A stretch of 64,000 nt of DNA from Sphagnum magellanicum (lineage: Eukaryota; Streptophyta; Sphagnopsida; Sphagnales; Sphagnaceae). The position numbers were made by a program, and so were the translations under genes. Below, in pieces: positions 20,961 through 32,300 of this stretch (position 1 is its first letter; every line of letters begins with the position of its first letter). The DNA is taken from NCBI GenBank assembly GCA_021904315.1, contig CM038923.1, forward strand, positions 4,340,001-4,404,000. The letters are read 5' to 3'. A model generated the notes under the pieces. The model did not search any database, was not told the DNA's origin, and saw only the letters and a program-made list of their open reading frames with translations.

Positions 20961-22020
20961 ACCTTTGGTCCTTGTTAAATGTTAGTAGGAACCACCCTCA
21001 AGCTTTCAGTAGCTTGGGCGTAAGCTGTTTCCTTTTCATCTCCCTCTATCCATTCGTGGCTAACTTGTTGGATGTAAAAAATAATGTGTGCTTCTTGAAC
21101 ATACAATGGTGAGCCATAGGATTATGGTTCCCATATAAATCAAGGGGTATGTATCCCAAGTGGTGGCCATTAATCTCCCAATCCACTTGGTAGTACGCAT
21201 GCTCGAACCAGTTGTCAATTGTGAAACCTAGTGGAAACAGGGCCTTTTGCTCAATGAGCACATCGTAACTAATGGCATTGATGACTAAACATCTAACCTG
21301 TAAGCAAAGCTCTTGATCTGTACCTTTATTAAAATTAAGTGCAATCAAATTTGAGTTTTCCTCAAATACTTCCTTTACGTTCCCACTAGTGGTGCGAATT
21401 CGCCACATAGATTTTCGTAGTTTGGAGTAAAACATGCCCATTTTCTTGGTGAATTGAACTCCAAGAATCACTGGTTAGGCACCTATATCAAGAAATATCA
21501 CTTTGGGTGTATGTTCTCCCACCTGGATTGTTGACTCCATATTGTTGACAATGGCAACTCTAGTGGCGATGGAAGTTCTTTCACTAGGCACCACCTTCGG
21601 AAATGAGTGAGAGACTTTGTGAAGAGAATGGTTATCCACAATGCCTTTGTTGAGTAACAAATTCATAAGTGAAGTGTTCTTAACTCCCTGTTGATATGTG
21701 AATGTAGAATCAAAGGTAGGAGAGCCCATTAGTTTAGCCATGTTAAAACTAGTGACTAGATTACGAATGCCATCTGCAACACGTGAACCAATCAAATATC
21801 TCTCCAAGGTGTTGGATGGGACCCATGTAACATGTGTATCAAGGATTGGTAGAGGACCTGATGTAGTGTTCAGAGTATCTTCTAATACTGTTATTATGTC
21901 CCTGGTGCTTAACTTCAAATCTTGAAAACTAAAGAACGATGTACTCATAAGCTTTTGCGCCACTTCACGCATTTGAAGTTGGCACTCCATAAGCTGATTA
22001 GTGGAAAATTATGTGTTTTC
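20961..22020 (-). pseudogene. Aspartic protease and pol N-terminus, copy B
   Basis: The frame opens in a segment beginning M-E-C-Q-L-Q-M at 21990 and runs to the protease loop V-I-F-L-D-I-G-A, where copy A has D-T-G. The Thr to Ile change removes a residue essential in retropepsins. A TAA follows at 21477-21475 where A has CAA; the phase then continues through the linker with N-W-F-E-H-A-Y-Y and D-L-Y-G-N-H. Confidence 0.8.
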
Positions 22021-22340
22021 CTAATGTACATGTACTCTTGGGACACAAGAATTTGATGCCCTAGCAGCTTGTGGTGTAATAGTCTCCTCCCTCCTCGCCA
22101 ACAAAGTGTTTATCTTCCATGTTGAAAGGATAAAAAATTGTGGCATGACTGCTTGAGCTCTTCTAGCCCTGGTAATAGGACTTGAACCAGATGTGAGTCC
22201 ATTAGTCTGAATTACCTGCCTAGTGGCAAAAACTCTAGGTGCCACGCTAGCCTCTTGTGCTGCGATGTAGGAATGGCAAAAAAGAGTAACAAATTCTGGT
22301 GTGAAACTAAAATTGTGTGCACTAGAAAGAACATACTCCC
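22021..22340 (-). pseudogene. gag-pol linker, copy B
   Basis: This corresponds to about 7200-7530 in copy A. A frame on the minus strand reads A-T-R-Q-V-I-Q-T-N-G and S-P-I-T-R-A-R-R-A. No domain is recognised. The 5-bp target CTCCC of LTR-5 lies at 22336-22340. Confidence 0.6.
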
Positions 22341-23315
22341 TAACGCACTCCCAACTCCTTAGGGACTCAAATGTGAGCCCAAGTATAAAATAGCGGAAGA
22401 AGAAGGAGTCGGAGCACGCTCCCTAGCTCACAACACTTTGAGGGGTAGAGGGGCATGTTGGAGCTCCGGGATGGGACTAGGAAGAATTGACAAGCTTCAC
22501 TCATTCACACGGGCCTGCACACAACCCACACAAAGTGGTTAGTGCATAGTTGGAGCACCTTTGGTGCTAGGATGAGCCACGGGCAACACGGACACACAAG
22601 ACTCACCACGGCCCGGACTTGGGGGAAGCCACCACCTTCCCCCTTATAGTATACTCTGCAACTCTCCACGGAGGCTACATCCAAATGGCTATTTTTCCCG
22701 GGACTCCCGAGTGGGAGTCCCGAAATCGCGCCAAATGGGACTCCCGCAACTTTGGAGCCCCATAACTTTGCAAGCAGACCTCGGATCGCAATGCAGTCTA
22801 AAGCAAAGTTGTACCTCTCGTCAAGAGCTTTCCAATGATATGTGGCACGCCCCCCTGCAATTAAGTAAATGGGGTCGATTCCCGACTTTTTGTGGTCGGG
22901 AATCAAACTGGCAATTTAACTCCCGACCCTTCTTTTGGCCATAACTTGTGTTTTAGATGTCCAAATGAGCAATGCGAGCCCATTTTAGACATTTACGCTT
23001 CAAGAGCTTCCAATGATATAAAGAATGCCACAAGACATTGAGGTTTGACCCCTGCAATTGTTCTCTGAAGTTTCGGGAGTCCACCAAGACTCCATCTCCC
23101 AACGTGGGAGTTGCCTTGGGTTGGGAGTGTGAGTGTTCACTCCCTCACACTCCCTCACAATTTCTTACACTCCCGGGAGTATGTGATGTGACTCCCCAGG
23201 ATGCCCTTGGCCCACACCCTTGCAATGTCTTTGCCTTGACTCCCGGGCTTCCTCTTGGCTCACACCCTTGCAAGCCCTTTGCCTTGGTCGCGAGCCCAAG
23301 CCTAGGGTTGCGACA
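22341..23315 (+). repeat. Solo LTR-5, target duplication CTCCC
   Basis: The element is 975 bp, opposite in orientation to copy B. It starts TAACGCACTCCCAAC (family TGACGC) and ends GGGTTGCGACA. CTCCC is duplicated at 22336-22340 and 23316-23320, and copy A has the empty site around 7190-7210. It is the longest member and belongs with LTR-1 to a subfamily that carries extra sequence at both ends. Confidence 0.94.
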
Positions 23316-24166
23316 CTCCCCAACCATGGCATCGTGTGGGAGGCCATAAAATGACCTAGGAGGTCCCTCCCGTGATCTTGAACCTTGTACAAGTTGGGCA
23401 TGACTAGTTGGTTGGGAAGATTTGCCTTTTAGATTAGCAAGTGGCCCCTCAATGATTCGAGTTCATTTTGCAGAATTTGAACTTGAACAGCATGGGCTTG
23501 AAGCACCTCCTTCTTGTCAGCATTGTGCTCCTTTTTCTTAGCACTTTTACTGGAATTACCTTTGGTGGGGAAAGCTTGAGTGGAAGGTTAAGGTGCCTTG
23601 GCTTTTGGTTGAAGGGCAACGGAAGATGCTAGCAGATTTTGCCGTGGTAATCGGAGTTATTTCCTTTTCGAGAACTTGGCAAAACAAACATCTTCCTTAT
23701 GTCTTTTTTTCCCACATTAATCACAAAAGAGATCCTTAGAAAAAATGTTGCATTCATTTGCTTTGTGAGTAGGATTTCCATAGTAGTTACAAGAAGGTAG
23801 GATGGGTGGAGCCGAGTGCATTGCTTTAACCCTTGAAGAGGAATGTGATGATCTGATTGGCGCAGCTAGTGGAGGATGAGGCCTTGAACGTGAAAGAAGC
23901 TTCATAGTACTAGCTTCATAGTGTGCATGAACCAATTCCAACTTTTCAAAAATGTTGTACACATCCAGCAAAATGTATGAATCTCCAAATTCTGCAAAAA
24001 ACCCATTGCAAAACTTGCACATGGAGTGCTGGAGTACCTTCCAATGAATGAAGATATCGATGGGCAGCTTCTAGGTTTGTGATGCTCTAAATATCCTCTT
24101 TAAGCTTGAGAAACCTCATGTGGAACATTTTGAGGGTTTCATCTTTTTGTTGAGAGAAGGTGGTGA
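23316..24166 (-). pseudogene. gag C-terminal part with two zinc knuckles, copy B
   Basis: On the minus strand the frame carries two CCHC-type knuckles around 23795-23710. The first is C-N-Y-Y-G-N-P-T-H-K-A-N-E-C, with the second Cys as Tyr. The second is C-x2-C-G-K-K-R-H-K-E-D-V-C with a stop inside. CCHC knuckles bind element RNA in Gag. A Lys-rich, coiled-coil-like segment follows around 23560-23430. Copy A has lost the knuckle region. Confidence 0.82.
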
Positions 24167-24988
24167 TGTTGCAACCCCACTTTGGCCAAGTGTGGGGGTG
24201 AAGCCCAACACTTGGAAAAGTTGGAGGTTTTGAGTCCTTCGGGACTCCTGAATGTTCAGAGCTCGACAGTAAGGCCCAAAACACCTTGCATTGGGGTGTT
24301 CTTGGTGTCATTGGAAAGGTCTTGAAACGTAGATATCGAAAATGGCCTCGCATTGGCCATTCGAACATCTGCAACCCATGTTATGGGCAAAAGAAGGGTC
24401 GGGAGTCAAACTGGCAGTTTGACTCCCGACCACTAAAAGTCGGGAATCGACCTCTTCCTGACGTCGCCTTGCAAAGTGCGACACAGTGTTGGAAAGCTCT
24501 CAACGAGAGCTACAACTTTGATTTAGGACTCGTCCCGATCCGAGTTTGGGGCGAGGAGCTGTGGCCGTCCAAAGTCCCGGGACTCCAACCCGAGACAGTT
24601 TCGGGACTCCATTTCGGGAGTCCCAACAAAATGTGCCATTTGGATGTAGCTTCAACGACCAACCGCAGAGAATACTATAGGGAGTAAGGTGGTGGCTTAC
24701 TCCCGAGTCCGAGCCGTGGTGAGTCTTGTGTGTCCAAGTGCCCGTGGCAAGTCCCAACACCCAAGGGTGTCCCGAATGCCAAACTAACCTTTTTGGGTTG
24801 GTTTTTGGATGCAGATTCACACAAGCTAAACTAGTTCCTCTTCCTAGTCTAATCCCTGGGCTCCCAACTCGACCCTCTACCCCTTTTTAGAGTTGGAATC
24901 CGGGAGCGCGCCGCTAAGTCACAATTTCCGCAACTTGACTTTGGGAAACCCTCAAGTGGGTTTCACCCCGTGACTTGGGAGCGCGTCA
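24167..24988 (-). repeat. Solo LTR-6, target duplication TCACC
   Basis: On the minus strand it starts TGACGCGCTCCCAAG and ends GGGGTTGCAACA; 822 bp. The duplication appears on the plus strand as GGTGA at 24162-24166 and 24989-24993. It contains the clearest form of the family hairpin, with 16-base arms at 24397-24412 and 24416-24431 around a GGC loop. Confidence 0.95.
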
Positions 24989-25794
24989 GGTGAGCTGTAG
25001 AATTTTTTCAAAACTCTTCATCGAAAATTCTAGCTCAAAAACTCGCAAGAATTCCCCCAGTAGATCAGGAAAAGCTAATGCATCAATGGTGGGAGGAATG
25101 TTTGCGATCGCAGCAATGAGTTGTTGAGGAGAAATGTTTATTGAAGTAGGTATTGATCTGGATTATTGGGCATAATCCCATGATGTGCAATGGTAGCTTG
25201 CAATGTAGCTTGCAATGTAATGGCAATAGCTTTGGCATAAACTAGATTAGGGATCTAGGTGACGCCCAAAATCCTCGAAGAATGTTGCTCGTAAACATCC
25301 AATGCCTCATAGTGCACATAACAGGCCAATTGTTTAAATGTGAACGCCTCGGTGTAATTAACACCATATTTGAGCTCCAACTCACAAACCATAGTTGAAA
25401 AAGTTGCCTTTAACTCCCTCAAAGAAATAACACCTTACCTTTTACTAAACTTCTCCATTCTCCCAGAGGAACTACTGACCTCCATGGTGTATATGAATGT
25501 AGAGGTCATGGCTTGTAGCAGAATATACAGTGATGGTGTGAAAGCAAGTGCAACAACAGACATACCCCATTGATTAACCTTTCCAAATGGATTCTGATGC
25601 ACTATTGATGTAGTGTAACCTAAACCTAAATTCCTAGTAGGAGTTATACTGGATGACGGTGGTGTTGTAGATGCTTAATGGTATCGTCATGAAGATCGTG
25701 AGCTTAAATAAATTGGCTCAAAGGATTGTGTGTTACTTCGTAGCTGATACCTACGCTTTGGCTGAACGATAGTGTTCTCATCATCCCAGGACAT
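24989..25794 (-). pseudogene. gag N-terminal part, copy B
   Basis: The start codon is the complement of 25794-25792, in the same GGCAACACCATGTCC context as copy A. The Ser/Thr-rich N-terminus and the capsid-like segment match 5245-6010 in A. CAA codons at the positions of A's stops 5467 and 5839 are intact, but other stops and shifts occur, for example near 25150-25260. LTR-6 splits gag at 24989. Confidence 0.75.
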
Positions 25795-26520
25795 GGTGTT
25801 GCCCATGCCCCAAAATTTTGTAACAATACAAAGCATTAACTACAAAGTTTTAACACAACGTACAGTTTGAAAAATACGATGCGTTGTTGGGAATGACCGA
25901 TGACAAAAGGATGTCGGACGAAGGTCAAACGGACGTTAAATGAAGGCCAGATGGAGGTCGGACAAAAGTCAAACGGATGTTAAACAAAAAGGTAGGACGA
26001 CAAAATGGCAAGATGCAGGACGTTAAAACGCAGGACATAGGATGAATGTCCAACAAAAGTCGAATGAACGTCTGACAAACAAAGGTCAAATGTTACTACA
26101 ACGATGGCAAGCGGCTACACTCGCACTGCTGCAACTCATTGTGCTACAACGATGGCCACCACTGCGCTACAACTCACAACAGTCCAATGATGGTAACAAT
26201 GCCGCACAAATTTTATTTATTTTTTACTTGGTAACTTCAAAACCGTCTCCTCCTGTGTTTCTGCGTGAAATAGAGAAAGAAAGAAAACAAAAAAGAGAAA
26301 AAAAGGGCGGGGAGGAAATTTGAAACTTGCTCCAGGATCCCGAGTCTATTGGCTGGTAGAAATGTAACAACACAAGCTCCCTTCGGCAACAACAACATTA
26401 GCAACAACTTGCTCCCTCTGGTAGCAGCAACACCAACAGCAACAACACCAACAGTAGCAACACTAGTAACAACAACACTAGTAGTAACAACTTAAGAACT
26501 CAAAAGCACAAGAAATCTAC
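25795..26520 (-). repeat. Leader of Gypsy copy B with GTC and AAC repeats
   Basis: Between the LTR and gag the minus strand has a GTCCGAC/GTTCG-rich block (25890-26090), a short GCAACG-type stretch (26090-26190) and a GTTGTTGTT-rich block (26390-26470). It is about half as long as copy A's leader because the 49-bp array is not expanded. No conserved ORF is seen. Confidence 0.7.
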
Positions 26521-26823
26521 CACTTTCAACATGAAGCAACAGAGAATAAAGTTTTTGTAGAATTGAATTGCAAAGAAGGAATGAACATGTAGTGTATGTA
26601 AACGATGGCCGTGCAATGGCCGCCATGAGCATCTAGAAATCCAAAATGACTATGGAGGACACTCTCTTAATAAAGGAATTTTAGAAAAACTAAAAAGAGA
26701 AAGGAAGGGCTTGGCCTTTTATATAGTCGCCAACAAACTAAAACCCTGAGTACCTAATAGCTTATAGTCACCTAAAACCGTATATTAACCCGAAAAGGCA
26801 TGATGAGCATGACACAATCACAA
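26521..26823 (-). repeat. 5' LTR of Gypsy copy B, truncated
   Basis: Minus-strand sequence matches 3227-3580. A TATA box (CTATATAAAAGG) is the complement of 26714-26725. The start of U3 is missing, as in copy A's 5' LTR; homology ends near 26823 at GTGTCATGCTCATCATG. Confidence 0.75.
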
Positions 26824-28799
26824 ATTAGCATTTTTCTTCTAATTAAACATATTAACACCTAAGTGTTTGTGGTAAAAAAAGTGAGCCAAAATAATTTGTG
26901 TACACATCTTTTATGAATCTTTGAACGCTTTTCACTCAATGAGACAAAGTCCTAATTTTCTCCCATGACTTCCTTAAGAATTTTTAAACTTGTTCAAATT
27001 AAAAATGAACTTCACATAATAGTACTTTAGTACTATATGCCTCTATGAAGCAAAAAAAAAAATCCAATTTGAATGTGCCACTAAGTTTCAAAGACATGTC
27101 TAATTAAAAAGGCCCATTGGATATTTTGCAAAAAATCCATTTGGACACCCCAAACCATGCTTGCACTTACAAAAGGATTGGTATGTGGTTCAATATGTTT
27201 GTAGAGGCTATTACTATCTCTATGGATCTTCATTGTTTGGTTTGCTTATTAAAATAGATTGCAAATTAACACATATTACAATTAAAATGTGTGTAAGCCT
27301 TAACCTATATCATTTAGAAAAACACTTAGGTAGTTGTTGGAAGCAAAATAAAAAGGATAATGTGCTAGAATAAATGGGATAGGAGAGACAAAAAAAATGG
27401 AGTGTCAAAGGATATGAAAGCCATTGTTCTTCAATGGTACTTTGAGGAAACAAGGATCAACCTTAACAAAAATGATGTCCTTTGTTATGAAGTTGGGCAC
27501 AAAACCTAATAATCATATGTTGCACATTTCCTTCAAAAGGTCAAAGCAAGATGTGAATTTCTCCCTTGTTTCATTATGCCAAATCTTGCCATTTCAACCA
27601 TTATGTTTGTAACTACCATGGGACTTCTATTGTTTGCAACTAATTTCAAACTCAAATTAAAGTAGTCCCTTGTGACACCCTAGAACTTTGCAAAGTGCTT
27701 TTAGTTGCATGTGCAACTACATTGGGGTGCCAACCAATTTTGCAATCATGTTTTGTGCAAGCAGTATGGATTGAACAAGAGCAAGATGAAAAATCAAATC
27801 TGCTCATCAATGTTTATTGGCATCCAACAATAAATCGATCATAACTGAGTTGTTTTTGCAACTTATAATATGTGTTTGTGACTACACATTGTTAATTGGA
27901 CCAACTATAGTGTTGTGTGTGACTTGTGTTGCAATTACAAATCCAAGTAGGCATCTAAAATACAAGTGTTTTTAGTATGTCAAAAAATGAAGAATTTATC
28001 ATGGGGTACACACTATTTAAGGAGTACCAAAATCTTGTTACAAGGTGAGTCTTCTTAAGCCATTATCCTAAAAGGATCGAATAGTTTAGTAAGGGTGATT
28101 CCAAGTAACATATGGCCTAGCTAAGGTAAACTATTTGGACTTGCAAAACATCATGGGTAACATGTCATAGATTATGGGTTACATAAAACTAAGACCACAA
28201 TTAGTGACACTGTTCCCAAACAGAATGACCATTGATGGGACCTCTCAAAATAAATTGCGAGCCTTGCAAGGCAAAGTGCAATAATCAAGTGCATTTTATA
28301 CTTAGTTTCATGAATAATGCAATTACCATGTAATTACTTAAAAGTAAGGCACAACAAAAAAAATCCTTTTTTTTTTGCTCAAAGCAACCGCCCTCTATTG
28401 CATTCATCGCATTTATGGAAATTTTTCCATAAAAAAGAGCTTTTGGTTTTGCTCTTGAGTTAATTCAATCCTTAAAAAAGCAATTTTCTGTGATGTATTG
28501 ATCCTTTCAAAAATATTAATTACTGTTTTTAGGTATGTAAATGGTTTAAACCAGGTTTGTGCAATTATTTAAGTTTATAAAGGATCTCAAATTCCAGTTT
28601 TCTAACAAAATCAGAGAATTGTGAATTCAAGTTCTCTGCAAAAAGAAAACCAAGAATCAAAGGGCCACTGGTCCTAAGAATTTGAATATCATTAAAGACT
28701 AACAGTTTTCATGAAAGAACAGATAGTTTTTGAGGTGATTATTTGATTTTTTTTCAAAAATTTGAGAATCTGAACTGGTATTTTGTTTTTTAAAACTGT
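26824..28799. other. AT-rich spacer without a recognisable gene
   Basis: Short open frames of 60-70 codons (for example 27161-27373 and 27424-27612) show no domain. I see no RNA gene, no transposon ends and no clear tandem repeat here. Confidence 0.55.
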
Positions 28800-31700
28800 G
28801 GTTATGAGTCCTAAGAGCCTCCCTAGTAGACCACCAGGGGTCTATTCCTGTATCTGCCCCCACACTGGTAGGTAAAGGCTCTTTTCCCTACCTACCTACT
28901 TACAACATGCAAGTGGGTTGTTAATAGGTAGGTAGTTTGCAGGTAGTTAGTAGGTAGTAAAAACAGAAACAGAGCTAACCATGGTGGTTAGCTGTGAAAC
29001 TTGAAACCAACAGAAAATTGTTTTGTGTGGACCTACCATCCATCTTTAATGGTGTGCAATCAGCCATTCTTTTTACTGGCGAAATTTCACTGTTTCACCA
29101 AACAGTGAAATAAAAAATAAAAAATGGAAACTGAAGTGATTCTGGAGGTTCACAATTGCCCAAGAGAGAAAAAAAAAATAGCAAAAAATTACTTGATTTC
29201 TATATTTGGGTTTCAAATTGTAGCCAAATAAATAGGAGGATGACTAAAAGATTGGTACTTCATATAGGGTTTATAGCCATATTTGGGTAAATACGATTGC
29301 CACTTTTTCTACATCTTCCTATGGATGATTGCCAATTTGGCTGCAAACACAAAAACCCCAAAGAAAACACTGCCAACGGATTGGAGCTACAGGTTTCTGT
29401 TGCAGTTACCTGTAGTCAGAGGTTTTGCGGAATCCAGAGAAGGAAGCGCTGGACTGACTGTTGCTCACCGCTTCTTAAATTGAGTCGACTCTCTGCAGCA
29501 ATTTATGCGCTGTATTTGGCTGCAAAGCATGCAGTAAAGCTCTCGGTGCACGTGTCATCCTGCCCCGCCTGCAATTGGCACTGATTTTGGTGTGTGGAAA
29601 TTCAGTGTACCATAAGTTATAACCCTCTGGGAATTAACTGCGAGGACAAGGAAGGTACTGTGCTTGGTATATCCTGGAGACCTAGGGATTTGCAGTGAGC
29701 TCATTTGTGGGAGGAGTTTTGTCAACTTAATTTAGCCTGGCTACACCATCATTTACATTTCCATTTTTTTAAATCCACACTGCAATGAAGGCTGCCTGTC
29801 ATGAGTCTGCTCCGTTGACACTCAAGGTACGTTCACACCTGATCACGTTAAGTCATTGTTAAATGAAAAATCTTGGTGGCATCGTAGGTGGCACCCAATG
29901 TTGAATGGGCGATTAGGTTAGTGTTAAGTGAATGTTAGCTAAATGCAAAATTTTGATGGTAAGTAGGTTTAAGTCCTGTCAGGGGACTTCACACTAGAGT
30001 CCCTAACACCAAGTGTGAATGCACCTTAAGATTTGCATTGTCTGAGATTCTTTCTTTTCCTTGGATACTAGGGGAAAGAAAGCTTCCTACTTGCTGAAAG
30101 AAAGCTACAAACCTGTGTTGGCCAGTTGCTGAGAAAACACTCGGTTATCAACCCAATTATTCATAACCTGTCAGTTGTTTTGATACTCATGTTGATTATT
30201 GAATTTTCAAATTTTAATAACCTGCCAAGGTGGTTGGCATTTCATCCAGGTTGGTGATCAATCCTAAGGCCCTACACAGGTTTACCATAGAAAACAGAAA
30301 ATATGAACATAGAAAAAATTATAACCTGCCCTACCCATGTAGTATAACTGGTGGTTTTCAAGGTAGGTATTTGAGAATTGACCCCTATGCATAATTGATG
30401 GGTATTACTAAAAAAAATAACTGAGTGAATTGATAATCAAGGCTATTACTTTGACAATGAAACTGATAACTGGTGGATTGAATTTTCTCAAATTATTTTG
30501 ATAACCGACCCAGCTGGTTGAAACAATAATGTTATCTGCCAACAAGTGAGTCTTTTGTGTTCTCTCAGGTACTGTATTTGATTAAAATCTCAAAGGCAAC
30601 AGCAATTACCAGAAGGAGGCAGTGAGAGGGAGCTTGGCCAATCAGGCGATGATCAATAGAAACTGCATTTGCCACATTGTTTGAACATTTGGATTACCCA
30701 ATTGATCAAAACCCTGGTTTCTACAGGCCTATGTATGAAGAAAGGGGTCCGATTTGGGATTAATTGGAAAAGGCCTTAGACTGTAAAAGTAAGCTGTGAC
30801 TATCAGCTTTGGAGGTTGCGCTCATGTGCACAAAAGTCCCTGAGGTTTTTGTTTTTGGATGCACAGTGCTCCTCACACTGGAAATTTTCTACTGGCATCT
30901 ACCTGAGAGGCAGCCCACAGGTAAGTAACATCCTGGTCCCATTAGAGCCCCACTTGTAACAAGAATGGATGTAGTGATCAACATCATGCTTTGATCCTGT
31001 TGATTTGCTCATGAATAAGTTTCAACTCCCACATAGCTGGCACCTCCCAAACTTGACAACAAATATGTGTATTTGTTGTGAGAGGGCCAATATCTCACAT
31101 AGATAATTTTTTGCTGGGCACTAGGAATGTAGAAAGAGAGAGAGAGCAACCTTGTGACACATAACCATGTGAGATTGTGGACCATATTTCAATGAAGATC
31201 AACCCTTTGGAATGAACACTCACTCTTCTAGAAGAAGCCTAATTTCTCTACACTGGCCATTGTGCCAAGCAACAACATATTGAGTTATTTATACTTTCTG
31301 AAGTCAAGCGCACATCTACCTAGTGGTGTTAGGTAGCTATGAGCATAGTAGTCAAGATGAATACTCAAATTCATCAACTGAATTGACTCCTCCAGCTCTT
31401 TCATATGCTCCAGGCAACGGCAAGAATTTCTCCAGACTGCAACATCAACTATTGCAACTTTTTCCCTTCTTAGTGCTAACTTTGATTGTCATGCATCTCT
31501 AGTCTGATATGGTAGTACCTTTACCATTCAGACATAATTAAATAATTTTCAATATGTGTAAAATCTTCTCAAAATCAACTGTTTGCAATGCTGAAAGTCT
31601 AAAAAATTGATTGACATTACTAAATCAACTTGTCTACCTTTCAGCTTGGTGGTGTGGTGTGTCTAAGTTGTGCAAAATTATTTGACATTTTTTTCCCCAC

Positions 31701-32300
31701 CTCAACTGTAGGAATTTCTGGAAATTTTTATATTCATTACTGAAGTGAAAAAATTAAAAAAAAACATCAAGAAGAGGTAGTAGGATATCTCAAAACAAAA
31801 TAGATAATTTTACTTTTCTTCTCTTCTTTAATTAATTATAGAACAGCCGCCACCAACCCCCTGATGGCATACATTGCAGATCTATAACAGGGACCAAACT
31901 GACACAGAATTGGCAGGTCTCTTTTGTGCCGCTCTTTATAGTTGGGGCTTCACTCACACGACAAGTTCTATCATTCCCAGACAATTTTTCTAGTATCTGT
32001 TGCTTAACACACACCTTGAAATTACAGGTGTCTAAGCCTGATGAGATGTTTGCCAACTAAGGGTGATGAGTGTCTCCTCACTGTGAAGGGCAGCTACTGC
32101 CTCGTTTCAACTTAGGGAACCAGCAGCTTGCTACACTAGTACTATTCTGAAGACCTTGGGGTTGTCAACTAACACAAAATGTGGGTGCAGTTCATTGGTC
32201 CTTGTTCACTAGACTAGTGAATTCATTATTTTTCAATTAATCCTTGTTTACTAAGATCAATAAATTCACTTTAAATTTAGGGAAATCAGTTGGTGATGTA
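28800..32300. other. Less AT-rich spacer, no supported gene
   Basis: Base composition is more balanced than the flanks, especially 29300-29700, where two overlapping frames of 66 and 95 codons exist on the plus strand without any recognised domain. CCTA/TAGG runs in opposite orientations lie at 28880-28965. A MITE-like inverted repeat lies at 29822-30029. A GA run sits near 31130-31150. Old exon remnants or noncoding transcripts cannot be excluded. Confidence 0.5.
29822..30029. mobile_element. Degenerate MITE-like inverted repeat, ~208 bp
   Basis: The left end reads AAGGTACGTTCACACCTG and the right end, reversed, AAGGTGCATTCACACTTG, with similarity continuing for about 28 bp. The interior lacks coding capacity. 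No clean target duplication is readable, so the superfamily is open. Confidence 0.6.

Larger units (their letters stand above)
15445..26823 (-). mobile_element. Ty3/Gypsy retrotransposon copy B with methyltransferase and PHD domains, defective
   Basis: Copy B lies on the minus strand, tail-to-tail with copy A, with the same domain order. Its gag is more complete than A's, with two zinc knuckles. Interruptions are solo LTR-6 and LTR-5 in gag, LTR-4 in RT and a 195-bp MITE after the integrase core. Many stops and shifts are present. The two copies do not share any nested insertion, so the insertions came after the copies separated. No target duplication for the Gypsy element itself can be read because the outer LTR ends are truncated. 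Confidence 0.92.

Noticed and set aside
29283-29584. Possible exon with 66- and 95-codon frames
   Set aside because: No recognisable domain, no supporting neighbouring exon frames, and two frames compete for the same DNA.
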